The notes under the pieces: model-generated
Told to the model about the DNA's origin: nothing
Seen by the model: only the letters and a program-made list of their open reading frames with translations
The model's database searches: none
Assembly (NCBI RefSeq): GCF_001420995.1
Contig: NZ_CP012184.1
Span: forward strand, 2,030,501 to 2,094,500
Direction: 5' to 3'
DNA: 64,000 nucleotides
Source: Pseudonocardia sp. EC080619-01
GTDB taxonomy: Bacteria; Actinomycetota; Actinomycetes; Mycobacteriales; Pseudonocardiaceae
Shown here: one piece after another, positions 10,129 to 19,231 of the stretch
Layout: each line of letters starts with the position of its first letter
Position numbering within the stretch: the first letter of the stretch is position 1
Program-made: the position numbers and the translations under genes

Positions 10129-12144
10129 TCACCGCGCGAGGAGTTCCGCGAGCTCGTCCGGCGTCGTGACCGGCAGGTCGCACACCACCCCGCGGCAGAC
10201 GTGCGCGGCCGGCAGCCCGTCGACGGTCCCGCGGTCGGCCAGCAGCGGGACGCCGTCCGCCTCCGGTGCCCCTGCGACGACCACCGAGCCGCCCGGCGCG
10301 GCCCGCCGGGCCCGGTCCGTCAGCGGCCCGGTCCCGGGCTCGCCGACCACCGCGACCTGCACCGGGCCCGCGACCAGCGCCTCGGCCGCGGAGAGCCAGT
10401 GCCCGAGGAACCGCGGCGCGCGCGGCACCAGGGTCCCGACCGTCCGCACCATCTCCTCGGCGGCCGCCCGGTAGCCCGCCGCACGCTCCGGCGGCGCCAG
10501 GACCGACGCCGTCACCAGCGCCTCGGCCAGCGCGGACGACCCGCACGGTGACGCGTTGTCGGTCAGTTCGCGGGGCCGGTGCGGCAGCAGCGCGGCGTCC
10601 GGGGCGTCGGCGGCGGTGTCCAGGTACGCCCCGGGCCGGTCGTCGGCGGCGAACCGCTCCCGTGCCGTGTCGAGCAGGTCGAGCGCCGCGGTGAGCCGCT
10701 GCGGGTCGCCGGTCGCCTGGTGCAGCGCCAGCAGCCCGGCCGCGAGCAGCGCGTGGTCGGCGAGGACGGCGTCGGCGGGCCCGGGCACACCGTCCCGCGA
10801 CGAGCGGCGCAGCCGGCCGTCGACGACGTGGACGTCCAGCAGCAGGTCGGCGATCTCCCCGGCGGCCCGCACCCACTCCGTACGCCCAGACGCGGCTCCG
10901 GCCTCGGCCAGCGCGACGACGGCGAGCGCGTTCCACTCGGTCACGACCTTGTCGTCGCGGGCGGGCTGCGGACGCGACGACCGCGCGTCGAGCAGCGCGG
11001 AGCGGGTCCGTTCCCACCATGCGGCGTCGTCCGGGTCGCGGCGCAGCTGCAGGGTCGAGGCGCCACCGTCGGCGGTCCCGGCCGCGGTCACACCGAGCAG
11101 CTCGGCGGCGCGGTCGCCGTCCTCGGTGCCGAGGACCGCGCGCAGCTCGTCCGGCGTCCACACGTAGGTGAGCCCCTCGACGCCACCGGCGTCCGCGTCC
11201 AGCGCGGAGGCGAGCCCGCCCTCCGGTGTGCGCAGGTCCCGGAGCAGGAACTCCGCGGTCGACACGGCGACCCGCTCGGCGAGCACCGATCCCCGGCGCC
11301 CCAGGTGGGCGTACACGCGGAGCAACAGGGCGTTGTCGTAGAGCATCTTCTCGAAGTGCGGGACCACCCAGGCGTCGTCGGTGGAGTAGCGCGCGAACCC
11401 CCCGGCGAGCTGGTCGTGGACCCCGCCGCGCGCCATCGCCTCGCAGGTGCCGGTGGCCAACCGCCACGCCCGGTCCGAGCCGGTCCGCTCGTGGTGCCGG
11501 AGGAGGAACTCGCAGACCATCGACGGCGGGAACTTCGGCGCCCGGCCGAACCCGCCGAGCTCGTCGTCGTGCTGCGCCGCGAGCTGCTCGACGACGTCGT
11601 CGAGGGCCTGTTCCCCGACGACGACCGGCTCCGGGTCCGCGGCGGCCTGCTCCGCCAGCTGCTCGGCGATCTGCCCGGCGGCGAACCGGACCCGGTCGCC
11701 GTCGGACGCCCAGGCCGAGGTGACGGCGTCGAGCACCTGCCGGAACGACGGCAGACCGTGCCGCGGCTCGGCGGGGAAGTAGGTGCCGCAGTGGAACGGC
11801 TCACCGTCCGGGGTGAGGAAGCAGGTCATCGGCCAGCCACCCTGCCCGGTCATGGCCTGGGTGGCGGCCATGTGGACGGCGTCGACGTCCGGGCGCTCCT
11901 CCCGGTCCACCTTGATCGCCACGAACGACCGGTTGACGACGGCGGCGACGCCCGGATCGGAGAACGACTCCCCCGCCATCACGTGGCACCAGTGACAGGC
12001 CGCGTAGCCGACGGAGAGGAGCACCGGCACGTCCCGGCGCCGGGCCTCGGCGAACGCCTCCGTCGACCAGGGGTACCAGTCGATCGGGTTGTCGGCGTGC
12101 TGGAGCAGGTACGGACTGGTGGAGGTCGCGAGCCGGTTCGGCAT
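10129..12144 (-). CDS. Thioredoxin-domain protein of the YyaL/spermatogenesis-associated 20 family (Rv1084-like)
   Basis: About 671 residues. The N-terminal 160 residues are a DUF255 thioredoxin-like domain: [17 protein letters not shown], then the redox-like motif [17 protein letters not shown] and [13 protein letters not shown]. The remaining 500 residues form an alpha/alpha toroid like that of N-acylglucosamine 2-epimerases and six-hairpin glycosidases ([22 protein letters not shown]). Biochemical role is unknown despite wide conservation. ATG 12144 starts the conserved region; a GTG at 12153 would add three residues. The gene is the Rv1084 counterpart and sits 24 bp after the Rv1083-like gene, so the two are probably co-transcribed. 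Confidence 0.85.
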   Translation of the reverse strand: MPNRLATSTSPYLLQHADNPIDWYPWSTEAFAEARRRDVPVLLSVGYAACHWCHVMAGESFSDPGVAAVVNRSFVAIKVDREERPDVDAVHMAATQAMTGQGGWPMTCFLTPDGEPFHCGTYFPAEPRHGLPSFRQVLDAVTSAWASDGDRVRFAAGQIAEQLAEQAAADPEPVVVGEQALDDVVEQLAAQHDDELGGFGRAPKFPPSMVCEFLLRHHERTGSDRAWRLATGTCEAMARGGVHDQLAGGFARYSTDDAWVVPHFEKMLYDNALLLRVYAHLGRRGSVLAERVAVSTAEFLLRDLRTPEGGLASALDADAGGVEGLTYVWTPDELRAVLGTEDGDRAAELLGVTAAGTADGGASTLQLRRDPDDAAWWERTRSALLDARSSRPQPARDDKVVTEWNALAVVALAEAGAASGRTEWVRAAGEIADLLLDVHVVDGRLRRSSRDGVPGPADAVLADHALLAAGLLALHQATGDPQRLTAALDLLDTARERFAADDRPGAYLDTAADAPDAALLPHRPRELTDNASPCGSSALAEALVTASVLAPPERAAGYRAAAEEMVRTVGTLVPRAPRFLGHWLSAAEALVAGPVQVAVVGEPGTGPLTDRARRAAPGGSVVVAGAPEADGVPLLADRGTVDGLPAAHVCRGVVCDLPVTTPDELAELLAR

Positions 12145-12168
12145 GCCGGCCACCCTGTCAGACCCCGG

Positions 12169-12432
12169 TCAGGAGCTGCGGGAGTCCGCCTCGTCGTCGG
12201 TGCCCGCGGCCGGCTGCTCCTCGAACGACTCCGGCAGTCGCTTGATCCGCTTGCTCATGTTGCGGATGAGCAGCACGGTCGCGAGCAGGAGGACCAGCAC
12301 GATCGCCAGTCCGACGGGTGCGGCGTTCCCCCACTCGGGCAGCTGCCCGGGGGGCGGCGGGCGGTCCTGCGCGGGGACCACGAAGCCCGTCGCCACCATC
12401 TGCACGGTCGCCACCGCGTTGTCGATCAGCAC
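12169..12432 (-). CDS. Small single-pass membrane protein (Rv1083-like)
   Basis: An 87-residue protein with one strong hydrophobic segment (about residues 42-60, VGLAIVLVLLLATVLLI) followed by a basic stop-transfer sequence (RNMSKRIKRLP) and an acidic Ser-rich tail, predicting a periplasmic N-terminus and cytosolic C-terminus. It lies between mca and the thioredoxin-domain gene, as Rv1083 does, and is close to that protein's length. GTG 12432 is preferred because GGAGG lies 9 nt upstream; a longer frame to 12465 has no ribosome-binding site. Function is unknown. Confidence 0.7.
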   Translation of the reverse strand: MLIDNAVATVQMVATGFVVPAQDRPPPPGQLPEWGNAAPVGLAIVLVLLLATVLLIRNMSKRIKRLPESFEEQPAAGTDDEADSRSS

Positions 12433-12506
12433 CGCAGTACGCCTCCGAACTCCATGACCGTGCACGCCCGGGCCGCCGGACGGCCCGTGACCAGGCTACC
12501 GCCGGG

Positions 12507-13442
12507 TCAGCCCGCCCTGCGCTGCTCCCCGGCCGTCTCGGCGAGCTCGAACGGGATGCCGGTGAACAGGTCGTCCTCCGGGGTGGTGGTCTCCACCAGC
12601 GAGTGCACCAGCTCGTAGTCCTCGGTCGGCCACACCCGGGCCTGCACCTCGAGCGGGGTGAAGAAGAACCGGCTGTCCGGGTCGATCTGCGTCGCGTGCG
12701 CACGCAGGGCGTCGTCGCGGCGGCCGAACCAGTCCGAGCACGGGACCTTGGTGGTCACCCGGGTGCCCGGGTCCGGCCGGTCGGACGTCCAGTTGGCCAG
12801 CCACTCGGCGTAGGGCGACTCCTGCCCGGACTCCAGGATGGCCTGGTGGAACGCCTCGAGCCGGGTCCGCGAGAAGCCATGGCCGTAGTACAGCTTCAGC
12901 GGCTGCCACGGCGCGCCCGCCTCCGGGAAGCGGGTCGGGTCGCCCGCGGCCTCCCAGGCGGCCATCGAGATCACGTGGGTGCGGATGTGGTCGGGGTGCG
13001 GGTACCCGCCGTTCTCGTCGTAGGTGACGATCACGTGCGGACGGAACTCGCGGATGACGCGGACCAGCGCCGCGGTCTGCTCCTCGACGTCGCCGACGGC
13101 GAAGCACCCCTCCGGCAGCGGCGGCTTCGGGTCGCCCTCGGGGAGCCCGGAGTCGACGTAGCCGAGCCACACGTGCTGCACGCCGAGGATCTCGGCGGCC
13201 CGCGCCATCTCGGCGTTCCGCACCGCGGTCATGTTCTCGAGCACGTCCGGCCGCTCCATCGCCGGGTTGAGGATGCTGCCGCGCTCGCCGCCGGTGCAGG
13301 TCACGACCATGACGTCGTGTCCCTCGTCCGCGTACCGCGCCGTGGTCGCCGCGCCCTTCGACGACTCGTCGTCGGGGTGGGCGTGCACCGTCATCAGCCG
13401 CGGACGCTCCCCGGGAGCGAGGACGGGTTCGGTGTGGGTCAT
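12507..13442 (-). CDS. mca: Mycothiol S-conjugate amidase
   Basis: A 311-residue zinc hydrolase of the LmbE/PIG-L fold that cleaves mycothiol S-conjugates, releasing GlcN-inositol and a mercapturic acid for export. The zinc site is visible: [10 protein letters not shown] near residue 20 supplies His and Asp-Asp, and [10 protein letters not shown] near residue 145 supplies the third ligand. Members near 290-300 residues are Mca, and the long C-terminal part ([19 protein letters not shown]) fits Mca better than the related deacetylase MshB. Start is ATG 13442. It transcribes away from greA. Its presence marks a mycothiol-using actinomycete. Confidence 0.92.
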   Translation of the reverse strand: MTHTEPVLAPGERPRLMTVHAHPDDESSKGAATTARYADEGHDVMVVTCTGGERGSILNPAMERPDVLENMTAVRNAEMARAAEILGVQHVWLGYVDSGLPEGDPKPPLPEGCFAVGDVEEQTAALVRVIREFRPHVIVTYDENGGYPHPDHIRTHVISMAAWEAAGDPTRFPEAGAPWQPLKLYYGHGFSRTRLEAFHQAILESGQESPYAEWLANWTSDRPDPGTRVTTKVPCSDWFGRRDDALRAHATQIDPDSRFFFTPLEVQARVWPTEDYELVHSLVETTTPEDDLFTGIPFELAETAGEQRRAG

Positions 13443-13781
13443 CGGGTCGGGTTCCTCCACGGTCACCGGGCTCGGGTCCCGCGCACCGGGCGCGGGAGGC
13501 GAGGTCGTACTCGGGGACGATCCTGGCAGAGGGGACCGACAGGATCGTTCCGAGCGGGCAGCGCCCGCGTTCTCCAACACCCGTCGGCGCCCGGCTGTTC
13601 CCGATCGGCCCACGGTCGGCGAGAGGATCCACCGACACACGGTGGACGGTTCCGCGTCACTTCGGAAGCGATTCCCTGACGTCGTCACTGAAGCTGTCAC
13701 CTGCGAAAACCGGGGTGTGGGGAACTTCCGCGGCCCGCGCTCCGTTCATCGAACGGCTGCGCCGAGCGGTGCGCCCCGTGC
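13443..13781. other. Intergenic region between divergent mca and greA
   Basis: About 340 bp with no convincing gene. It is somewhat AT-richer at 13650-13730 and holds an 11-bp palindrome GTTCATCGAAC near 13744-13754. It must contain the mca promoter on the minus strand and regulatory sequence for greA. Confidence 0.5.
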
Positions 13782-13822
13782 TAAGGTGACTCCCACACGG
13801 CCCGCCCGCGGGTCGTGTTTTT
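13782..13822 (+). promoter_or_regulatory. greA leader: extended -10 promoter followed by attenuator-like hairpin
   Basis: TAAGGT at 13782-13787 looks like an actinobacterial -10. A hairpin begins about 8 bp later: left arm ACACGGCCCGC (13795-13805), 2-nt loop, right arm GCGGGTCGTGT (13808-13818), one wobble pair, running into TTTTT (13818-13822). It lies about 100 bp upstream of greA with no gene before it, so it would terminate or pause the greA transcript itself. Confidence 0.55.
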
Positions 13823-13919
13823 CCTTACTCGGGGCGTGCCGTCCGGAGCCGCCACCCCCGTGTGCCCCGCCGGCGCCAGGCGCCCGGCGGAAACACGCCC
13901 TGTTTTCCTGGAGGAGTTG

Positions 13920-14414
13920 ATGACGGTGACGGATACCCAGGCCACCTGGCTGACCCAGGACGCCTACGACCGGCTGAAGTCGGAGCTGGACGGGTTGATC
14001 GAGAACCGGCCCGTCATCGCCGCCGAGATCAACGCCCGCCGCGAGGAGGGCGACCTGAAGGAGAACGGCGGCTACCACGCGGCCCGCGAGGAGCAGGGCC
14101 AGCAGGAGGCCCGGATCCGCCAGCTGCAGGAGCTGCTGCGCACCGCCCAGGTCGGCACCGCCCCGAGCAGCGCCGACGAGGCCGCGCCGGGCACCGTGCT
14201 CACCCTCAAGTACGAGGACGACGACGACACCGAGAAGGTGCTGCTCGGCTCCCGCGAGGAGGGCAGCCACGGCGACCTGCAGGTGATCTCGCCGAACTCC
14301 CCGCTCGGCGCGGCGCTGCTCGGCGCGAAGCCGGGCGACACCCGCGAGTACCAGCTGCCCGACGGCGGCAGCATGAAGGTCAGCCTCGTCGAGGTCGAGG
14401 CCTTCACCGGCTGA
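13920..14414 (+). CDS. greA: Transcript cleavage factor GreA
   Basis: A 164-residue RNA polymerase secondary-channel factor that stimulates cleavage of backtracked transcripts. The N-terminal coiled coil carries the tip acidic pair in [19 protein letters not shown]; the C-terminal FKBP-like domain has [19 protein letters not shown]. Length and layout match actinobacterial GreA closely. ATG 13920 has overlapping GGAGGAG just upstream; GTG 13926 aligns better with the mycobacterial N-terminus (TDTQ) and is a real alternative. The leader contains a terminator-like hairpin. A second hairpin follows the stop. Confidence 0.95.
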   Translation: MTVTDTQATWLTQDAYDRLKSELDGLIENRPVIAAEINARREEGDLKENGGYHAAREEQGQQEARIRQLQELLRTAQVGTAPSSADEAAPGTVLTLKYEDDDDTEKVLLGSREEGSHGDLQVISPNSPLGAALLGAKPGDTREYQLPDGGSMKVSLVEVEAFTG

Positions 14415-14430
14415 TCCGGCGCACACACTA

Positions 14431-14465
14431 CGACGGGGCCCGGCCGGTTCGGCCGGGCCCCGTCG
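14431..14465. terminator. Bidirectional terminator between greA and ilvA
   Basis: A perfect 15-bp stem (14431-14445 with 14451-14465) and a 5-nt loop, 16 bp after greA and 42 bp from the convergent ilvA stop. Confidence 0.85.
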
Positions 14466-14507
14466 GCGTCCCGTGTCCCGGTGGGGCAGGACAGGTGCCG
14501 GAGCAGC

Positions 14508-15746
14508 TCAGGAGGGCGCGGTGACCGCGTGCCCGGTGTCGCGGAGGCCCGCGACGATCGTGTCGCGGTGCTCCGGGCCGCGCGTCTCCAGGCTCAGCTC
14601 CACGTCGACCTCGCCCACCGGCAACGCACCGCTGATGCGGGAGTGCGCGACGTCGGTGACGTTCGCGCCGAGCGTCCCGACCCGGGCCAGCAGCTCGGCG
14701 AGCGCGCCGGGCCGGTCCGGGATCTGCACGTGCAGGGTCAGGTAGCGCGACGACGCGACCAGTCCGTGCCGGATGACCTGCAACAGCACGAGCGGATCGA
14801 CGTTCCCGCCGGACAGCACGGCCACCACCGGTCCCGGGAAGCGGCCGGGCTCGGCCATCAGCGCCGCGACCGGCGCCACACCGGCCGGCTCGACGACCAG
14901 CTTCGCGCGCTCCAGGCAGTGCACCAGCGCGCCGGACAGCGCGTCCTCGCCGACCGTGACGAGCTCGTCGACCAGGGCCGACACCTGCGGGAACGTGACG
15001 TCCCCCGGCCGTCCGACGGCGATGCCGTCGGCCATCGTCCGCATCCCGCCGAGCGGCAGCGGCCGGCCGGCGGCGAGCGACGACGGCCACGCCGCGGCTC
15101 CCGCGGCCTGCACCCCGACGATGCGTGTCTCCGGCCGGTGCTCGCGCAGCACGGCCGCGATCCCCCCGAGCAGCCCACCGCCGCCGGCCGAGACGAGCAC
15201 GGTCCCGGCGTCGGGGACCTGCTCCAGGATCTCGCAGCCGACCGTGCCCTGACCGGCGATGACGTCGGGATGGTCGAACGGGTGCACCAGCACGGCGCCC
15301 GACTCCCGGGCGGCCGCCGACGCCGCCTCCACCGCCTCGTCGACCGTCCGCCCCGTCAGGACGACGTCGGCGCCGTAGCCGCGCGTCGCATCGACCTTGG
15401 GCAGTGCGGCACGTTCGGGCATGAACACCGTCGCCCGCACGCCGAGCAGCCGCGCCGCGAGTGCGACGCCCTGGGCGTGGTTCCCGGCCGAGGCGGCGAC
15501 CACCCCCGCGGCCCGCTCGTCGGCGGTGAGCCGGGCGATCCGGGTGTACGCACCGCGGATCTTGAACGAGCCGGTGCGCTGCAGGTTCTCGCACTTCAGA
15601 TGGACGGGCGTGCCGGTGAGGTCGGAGAGCGCGCGGGCGCCCGCGACGGGGGTGGTGCGGACGACCCCCTTGAGCAGCTCACGAGCGGCGAACACGTCGG
15701 CGGAGGTGACCGGTGGGGTGACGGGGGCGTCCGGTGGGGCGACCAT
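14508..15746 (-). CDS. ilvA: Threonine ammonia-lyase (threonine dehydratase) with C-terminal ACT domain
   Basis: A 412-residue PLP enzyme converting L-threonine to 2-oxobutanoate and ammonia. The PLP lysine lies in TGSFKIRGAY (about residue 63), the phosphate loop is SAGGGGLLGG, and ASAGNHAQG binds the substrate carboxylate. Residues about 330-412 form a single ACT domain (LTLHVQIPDRPGALAELL), as in short IlvA/TdcB-like enzymes, so feedback behaviour may differ from that of two-ACT biosynthetic IlvA. 2-Oxobutanoate is also what cystathionine gamma-lyase activity of the nearby metB would release. Start is ATG 15746. Confidence 0.9.
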   Translation of the reverse strand: MVAPPDAPVTPPVTSADVFAARELLKGVVRTTPVAGARALSDLTGTPVHLKCENLQRTGSFKIRGAYTRIARLTADERAAGVVAASAGNHAQGVALAARLLGVRATVFMPERAALPKVDATRGYGADVVLTGRTVDEAVEAASAAARESGAVLVHPFDHPDVIAGQGTVGCEILEQVPDAGTVLVSAGGGGLLGGIAAVLREHRPETRIVGVQAAGAAAWPSSLAAGRPLPLGGMRTMADGIAVGRPGDVTFPQVSALVDELVTVGEDALSGALVHCLERAKLVVEPAGVAPVAALMAEPGRFPGPVVAVLSGGNVDPLVLLQVIRHGLVASSRYLTLHVQIPDRPGALAELLARVGTLGANVTDVAHSRISGALPVGEVDVELSLETRGPEHRDTIVAGLRDTGHAVTAPS

Positions 15747-15842
15747 CCGGGCAGTCTCGCACCCGCGGCGGTAGCCTCGGTGGTGTCTCACCGGGCGTGA
15801 TTCCCCAGTAGCTGCGCGTCCGGTGTCGGGAGGGACTCGCTG

Positions 15843-16070
15843 ATGACGCGGCTGCGCACGACCGTGCCCCTGCTGCTGGCCGCCGGGCTGACCGTGCTGG
15901 CCGTGGCGACGGTGCGCGACGCGGGCTGCGACGACCCGGGTCACTACGAGCCGCGGACCGACGGCACCTGGTCGCTGGTCGGTGGGTGCATCGAGCCCGG
16001 CGACCTGGTCGTACCGCCGCCGCCCGCGGTCGCCGACCCGGTGCCCTCCCCGGAGCAGTCCCGCAGCTGA
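15843..16070 (+). CDS. Small secreted or membrane-anchored protein of unknown function
   Basis: A 75-residue protein with an N-terminal hydrophobic segment (TVPLLLAAGLTVLAVATV, about residues 7-24) then a short polar domain with two cysteines (DAGCDDPGHYEP and VGGCIEPGDLV) that could form a disulfide, and a Pro-rich tail. GGGAGGGA lies 7 nt upstream of ATG 15843, which strongly supports translation. It is too small to classify. It is convergent with metB, 27 bp from its stop. Confidence 0.65.
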   Translation: MTRLRTTVPLLLAAGLTVLAVATVRDAGCDDPGHYEPRTDGTWSLVGGCIEPGDLVVPPPPAVADPVPSPEQSRS

Positions 16071-16097
16071 CGCCGCGCTGCCCCGGGGCGGGACGGG

Positions 16098-17243
16098 TCA
16101 GCGGACGATGTCGAGGGCGGTCCGCAGGTCCTCGAGCAGGTCGTCGGCGTCCTCGATGCCGACCGACAGGCGCACCAGGTTGTCCGGCACCTCGAGCATC
16201 GACCCCGCGGTGGACGCGTGCGTCATCTGGCCCGGGTGCTCGATCAGCGACTCCACCCCGCCGAGCGACTCGGCCAGGGTGAACAGCCGCGTCTCGGCGC
16301 AGATCCGCAGGGCCGCGTCCCGCCCACCGGCGGCCAGGAACGACACCATCCCGCCGAACCGGCGCATCTGCTTCGCGGCGACCTCGTGCCCGGGGTGCGA
16401 CGGCAGGCCCGGGTAGAGGACCGACGCCACCGCCGGGTGCGAGCCCAGCATCTCGGTGATCCGCTCGGCGTTGTCGCAGTGCCGCTCCATGCGCACCGCG
16501 AGCGTCTTCGCCCCGCGCAGGGTCAGCCAGGCGTCGAACGGCCCCGGCACCGACCCGACCGAGTTCTGGGTGAAGGAGATCCGCTCGGCGAGCTCGCCGT
16601 CGTCGGTCACCAGTGCACCGCCGACGACGTCGGAGTGCCCGCCGACGTACTTGGTCGTCGAGTGCACGACGACGTCGGCGCCGAGCGCCAGCGGCGTCTG
16701 CAGGTACGGCGACGCGAAGGTGTTGTCGACGACGAGCCGCGCACCGGCCTCCCGGGCCACCCCGGCGAGACCCGCGATGTCGGCGATGCCGAGCAGCGGG
16801 TTGGTCGGGGTCTCCGACCAGATCACCTTCGTGGCCGGCCGGATCGCGGCCCGGGTGGCGTCGAGGTCACCCAGGTCGACCGGGGTGTACTCGATGCCGG
16901 TCCCGGACAGCACCTTGTCGACCAGCCGGAACGTGCCGCCGTAGGCGTCGTGCGGGATGACGATGTGGTCACCGGGCCGCAGCAGGATCCGCAGGAGGGT
17001 GTCGGTGGCCCCCATGCCCGACCCGAACGCGTGCGCGTGCCGGCCGCCCTCGAGAGCGGCGAGGCACTCCTGCAGCACCGTCCGGGTCGGGTTGGCGCTG
17101 CGGGAGTACTCGTACCCGCTGCGGGTGCCGCCGACGCCGTCCTGCGCGAAGGTCGAGCTGGTGTGGATGGAGGTCGTGACCGCACCCGTCGTGGGGTCCG
17201 GTTCCTGACCGGCGTGGATGGCACGCGTGGAGAAGCCCTGCAT
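16098..17243 (-). CDS. metB: Cystathionine gamma-synthase/gamma-lyase (PLP)
   Basis: A 381-residue Cys/Met-metabolism PLP enzyme. The PLP lysine is in VVHSTTKYVGGHSDVVGG; other landmarks are YEYSRSANPTR, AFGSGMGATD, SETPTNP and SLGGVESLIEHP near the C-terminus. The neighbour cbs supports transsulfuration between homocysteine and cysteine; the M. tuberculosis ortholog Rv1079 is annotated MetB and related enzymes can act in both directions, so direction is not certain. Start is ATG 17243. The cbs stop is 29 bp upstream, so the two form an operon. Confidence 0.9.
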   Translation of the reverse strand: MQGFSTRAIHAGQEPDPTTGAVTTSIHTSSTFAQDGVGGTRSGYEYSRSANPTRTVLQECLAALEGGRHAHAFGSGMGATDTLLRILLRPGDHIVIPHDAYGGTFRLVDKVLSGTGIEYTPVDLGDLDATRAAIRPATKVIWSETPTNPLLGIADIAGLAGVAREAGARLVVDNTFASPYLQTPLALGADVVVHSTTKYVGGHSDVVGGALVTDDGELAERISFTQNSVGSVPGPFDAWLTLRGAKTLAVRMERHCDNAERITEMLGSHPAVASVLYPGLPSHPGHEVAAKQMRRFGGMVSFLAAGGRDAALRICAETRLFTLAESLGGVESLIEHPGQMTHASTAGSMLEVPDNLVRLSVGIEDADDLLEDLRTALDIVR

Positions 17244-17272
17244 GTCCGCGGAGGCTACTCCCGCCCCCGACG

Positions 17273-18640
17273 TCAGCCGTTGCCGAGGAACCCGATGACG
17301 TCGGAGCGTGTGACCACCCCGGCCGGCTTGCCGTCCATCAGCACCAGCGCCGCGTCCGCCTTCGCGAACGCCTCCATCGCGTCCTGCACCGACTCGCCCG
17401 CGCCGAGCGTCGGCAGCGGCGGGGACATGTGGTCCTCCAGCCTGTCGGCGAGCTGCGCACGGCCGGTGAACAACGCGTCGAGGAGGTCGCGCTCGACGAC
17501 CGCCCCCGCCACCTCCGCGGCCATCACCGGCGGCTCGGCCTTCACGACCGGCATCTGCGAGACGCCGAACTCGCGCAGGTAGAGCGCCGCGTCGGCGACG
17601 GTCTCGTTCGGGTGGGCGTGCACCAGGGCGGGCATCGACCCGTCCTTGCGGCGCAGCACGTCGCCGATGGTGGCGCCCTCCGACGGCGGCAGGAAGCCGT
17701 AGCTGGCCATCCACCGGTCGTTGAAGACCTTGCCCAGGTAGCCGCGGCCACCGTCGGGCAGCAGCACGACCACCACGGCGTCGGCCGGGAGCGTCGCGGC
17801 GACCCGCAGCGCGGCCACCGCCGCCATCCCGCAGGAGCCGCCGACGAGCAGCGCCTCCTCCCGGGCGAGCCGGCGGGTCATGTGGAAGGAGTCGGTGTCG
17901 GAGACGGCGACGATCTCGTCACAGACGTCGCGGTCGTAGGTGGTCGGCCAGAAGTCCTCACCGACGCCCTCGACCAGGTACGGACGCCCGGTGCCGCCGG
18001 AGTAGACCGAGCCCTCCGGGTCCGCGCCGATGATCTTCACGGCACCGCCGGAGACCTCCTTGAGGTAACGCCCGATGCCCGAGATGGTGCCGCCGGTGCC
18101 GATGCCCGCGACGAAGTGCGTGATCTTCCCGTCGGTCTGCTCCCAGATCTCCGGGCCGGTCGAGTGGTAGTGGGACTCCGGGTTCGCCGGGTTGGCGTAC
18201 TGGTTGGGCTTCCAGGCGCCGTCGATCTCCTCGACGAGCCGGTCGGAGGTCCGGTAGTAGGAGTCCGGGTGGTCGGGGTCGACCGCCGTCGGGCACACGA
18301 CGACCTCGGCCCCGTACGCCTGGAGCACGTTGCGCTTGTCCTCGCCGACCTTGTCCGGGCAGACGAAGACGCAGTGGTAGCCCTTGCGCTGCGCGACCAT
18401 GGCCAGCCCCACGCCGGTGTTGCCCGACGTCGGCTCGACGATCGTCCCGCCGGGGCGGAGCTCCCCGGATGCCTCGGCGGCCTCCACCATCCGCAGGGCG
18501 ATCCGGTCCTTCACCGAGCCGCCCGGGTTCAGGTACTCGACCTTGGCGAGGACCGGCGGGGCGATCCCCTCCGCCGTCGCCCCCAGCCGGACGAGGGGTG
18601 TGTTCCCGACCAGGTCGACGACGTGTTCGACGTAGCGCAT
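17273..18640 (-). CDS. cbs: Cystathionine beta-synthase with C-terminal CBS pair
   Basis: A 455-residue PLP enzyme condensing homocysteine with serine (or O-acetylserine with sulfide). The N-terminal catalytic domain has LVGNTPLVRL, the PLP lysine in NPGGSVKDRIA, the loop EPTSGNTGVGLA and GIGTGGTISGIG. Residues about 330-455 form two CBS modules (VADAALYLREFGVSQMPVV and ADAALVLMDGKPAGVVTRSD), the regulatory part found in CBS but not in plain cysteine synthase. ATG 18640 begins the conserved MRYVEHVVDLVGNTPL start. First gene of the cbs-metB operon. Confidence 0.93.
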   Translation of the reverse strand: MRYVEHVVDLVGNTPLVRLGATAEGIAPPVLAKVEYLNPGGSVKDRIALRMVEAAEASGELRPGGTIVEPTSGNTGVGLAMVAQRKGYHCVFVCPDKVGEDKRNVLQAYGAEVVVCPTAVDPDHPDSYYRTSDRLVEEIDGAWKPNQYANPANPESHYHSTGPEIWEQTDGKITHFVAGIGTGGTISGIGRYLKEVSGGAVKIIGADPEGSVYSGGTGRPYLVEGVGEDFWPTTYDRDVCDEIVAVSDTDSFHMTRRLAREEALLVGGSCGMAAVAALRVAATLPADAVVVVLLPDGGRGYLGKVFNDRWMASYGFLPPSEGATIGDVLRRKDGSMPALVHAHPNETVADAALYLREFGVSQMPVVKAEPPVMAAEVAGAVVERDLLDALFTGRAQLADRLEDHMSPPLPTLGAGESVQDAMEAFAKADAALVLMDGKPAGVVTRSDVIGFLGNG

Positions 18641-18659
18641 GTGCGCATCCTCGCACCGA

Positions 18660-19121
18660 TCACTCACGTTCGACCGACCGCAGCCCCGTCGACGGCCGCC
18701 ACCACCGCACGACGAGCCGGTTCCGGGCGTCGTTCAGGCCGGTCCACACGACCTCCGAGAGGTCGGCCCGGAACGCGTCGCCGGCGACCGGGCCGGACAG
18801 TGGACCGTTCCAGACCGCGCGCCCGGACACCTTGAGGTCACCGTCACCGAGATCGCCGCCGGACTGGTCGGCGGGTGCGGCGTGCAGTGCGAAGCGCGGG
18901 TCCCGCCGCAGGTCGGCACCCTTGCGGGAGCCGGGCATCGATCCGAAGGCGAGTTCCGTGGACGGCCCCGCGTCGTCGAGCACCACCTCGATGCCGGAGA
19001 CCCGGGGCGAGCCGTCGGCGCGCAGGGTCGCGATCACCAGGGCCACCCCCCGCTGCAGGATCCGCTCGGCCAGACCGGCGAACTCGGGTTCGGCCGCCCG
19101 GAACTCTCCCCACGACGTCAT
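18660..19121 (-). CDS. Pyridoxamine 5'-phosphate oxidase-fold protein
   Basis: A 153-residue split-barrel flavin/F420-binding type protein: VALVIATLRADGSPRVSGIE is the first strand pair, then SRKGADLRRDPRFALHA, the usual nucleotide-binding stretch of PPOX-family proteins, and a C-terminal WTGLNDARNRLVVRWWRP. Substrate and cofactor (FMN or F420) cannot be told from sequence. The start ATG 19121 is 110 bp from the divergent thiolase. Its stop is 19 bp upstream of cbs, so co-transcription with cbs-metB is plausible. Confidence 0.75.
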   Translation of the reverse strand: MTSWGEFRAAEPEFAGLAERILQRGVALVIATLRADGSPRVSGIEVVLDDAGPSTELAFGSMPGSRKGADLRRDPRFALHAAPADQSGGDLGDGDLKVSGRAVWNGPLSGPVAGDAFRADLSEVVWTGLNDARNRLVVRWWRPSTGLRSVERE

Positions 19122-19231
19122 GGGTGCAGCATGCCCGCCACCCCTGACAGGTTCGTCACGTCCGGGCGGGCACCGCTGTTACCGCTGAGTAGTCTCGGTC
19201 CGGACACATCCTGCGATGGAGGAGGACGACG

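Noticed and set aside
13920..14426. Minus-strand frame opposite greA (227 codons)
   Set aside because: Leu/Val/Gly-rich antisense translation with no start signal; greA is unambiguous on the plus strand.
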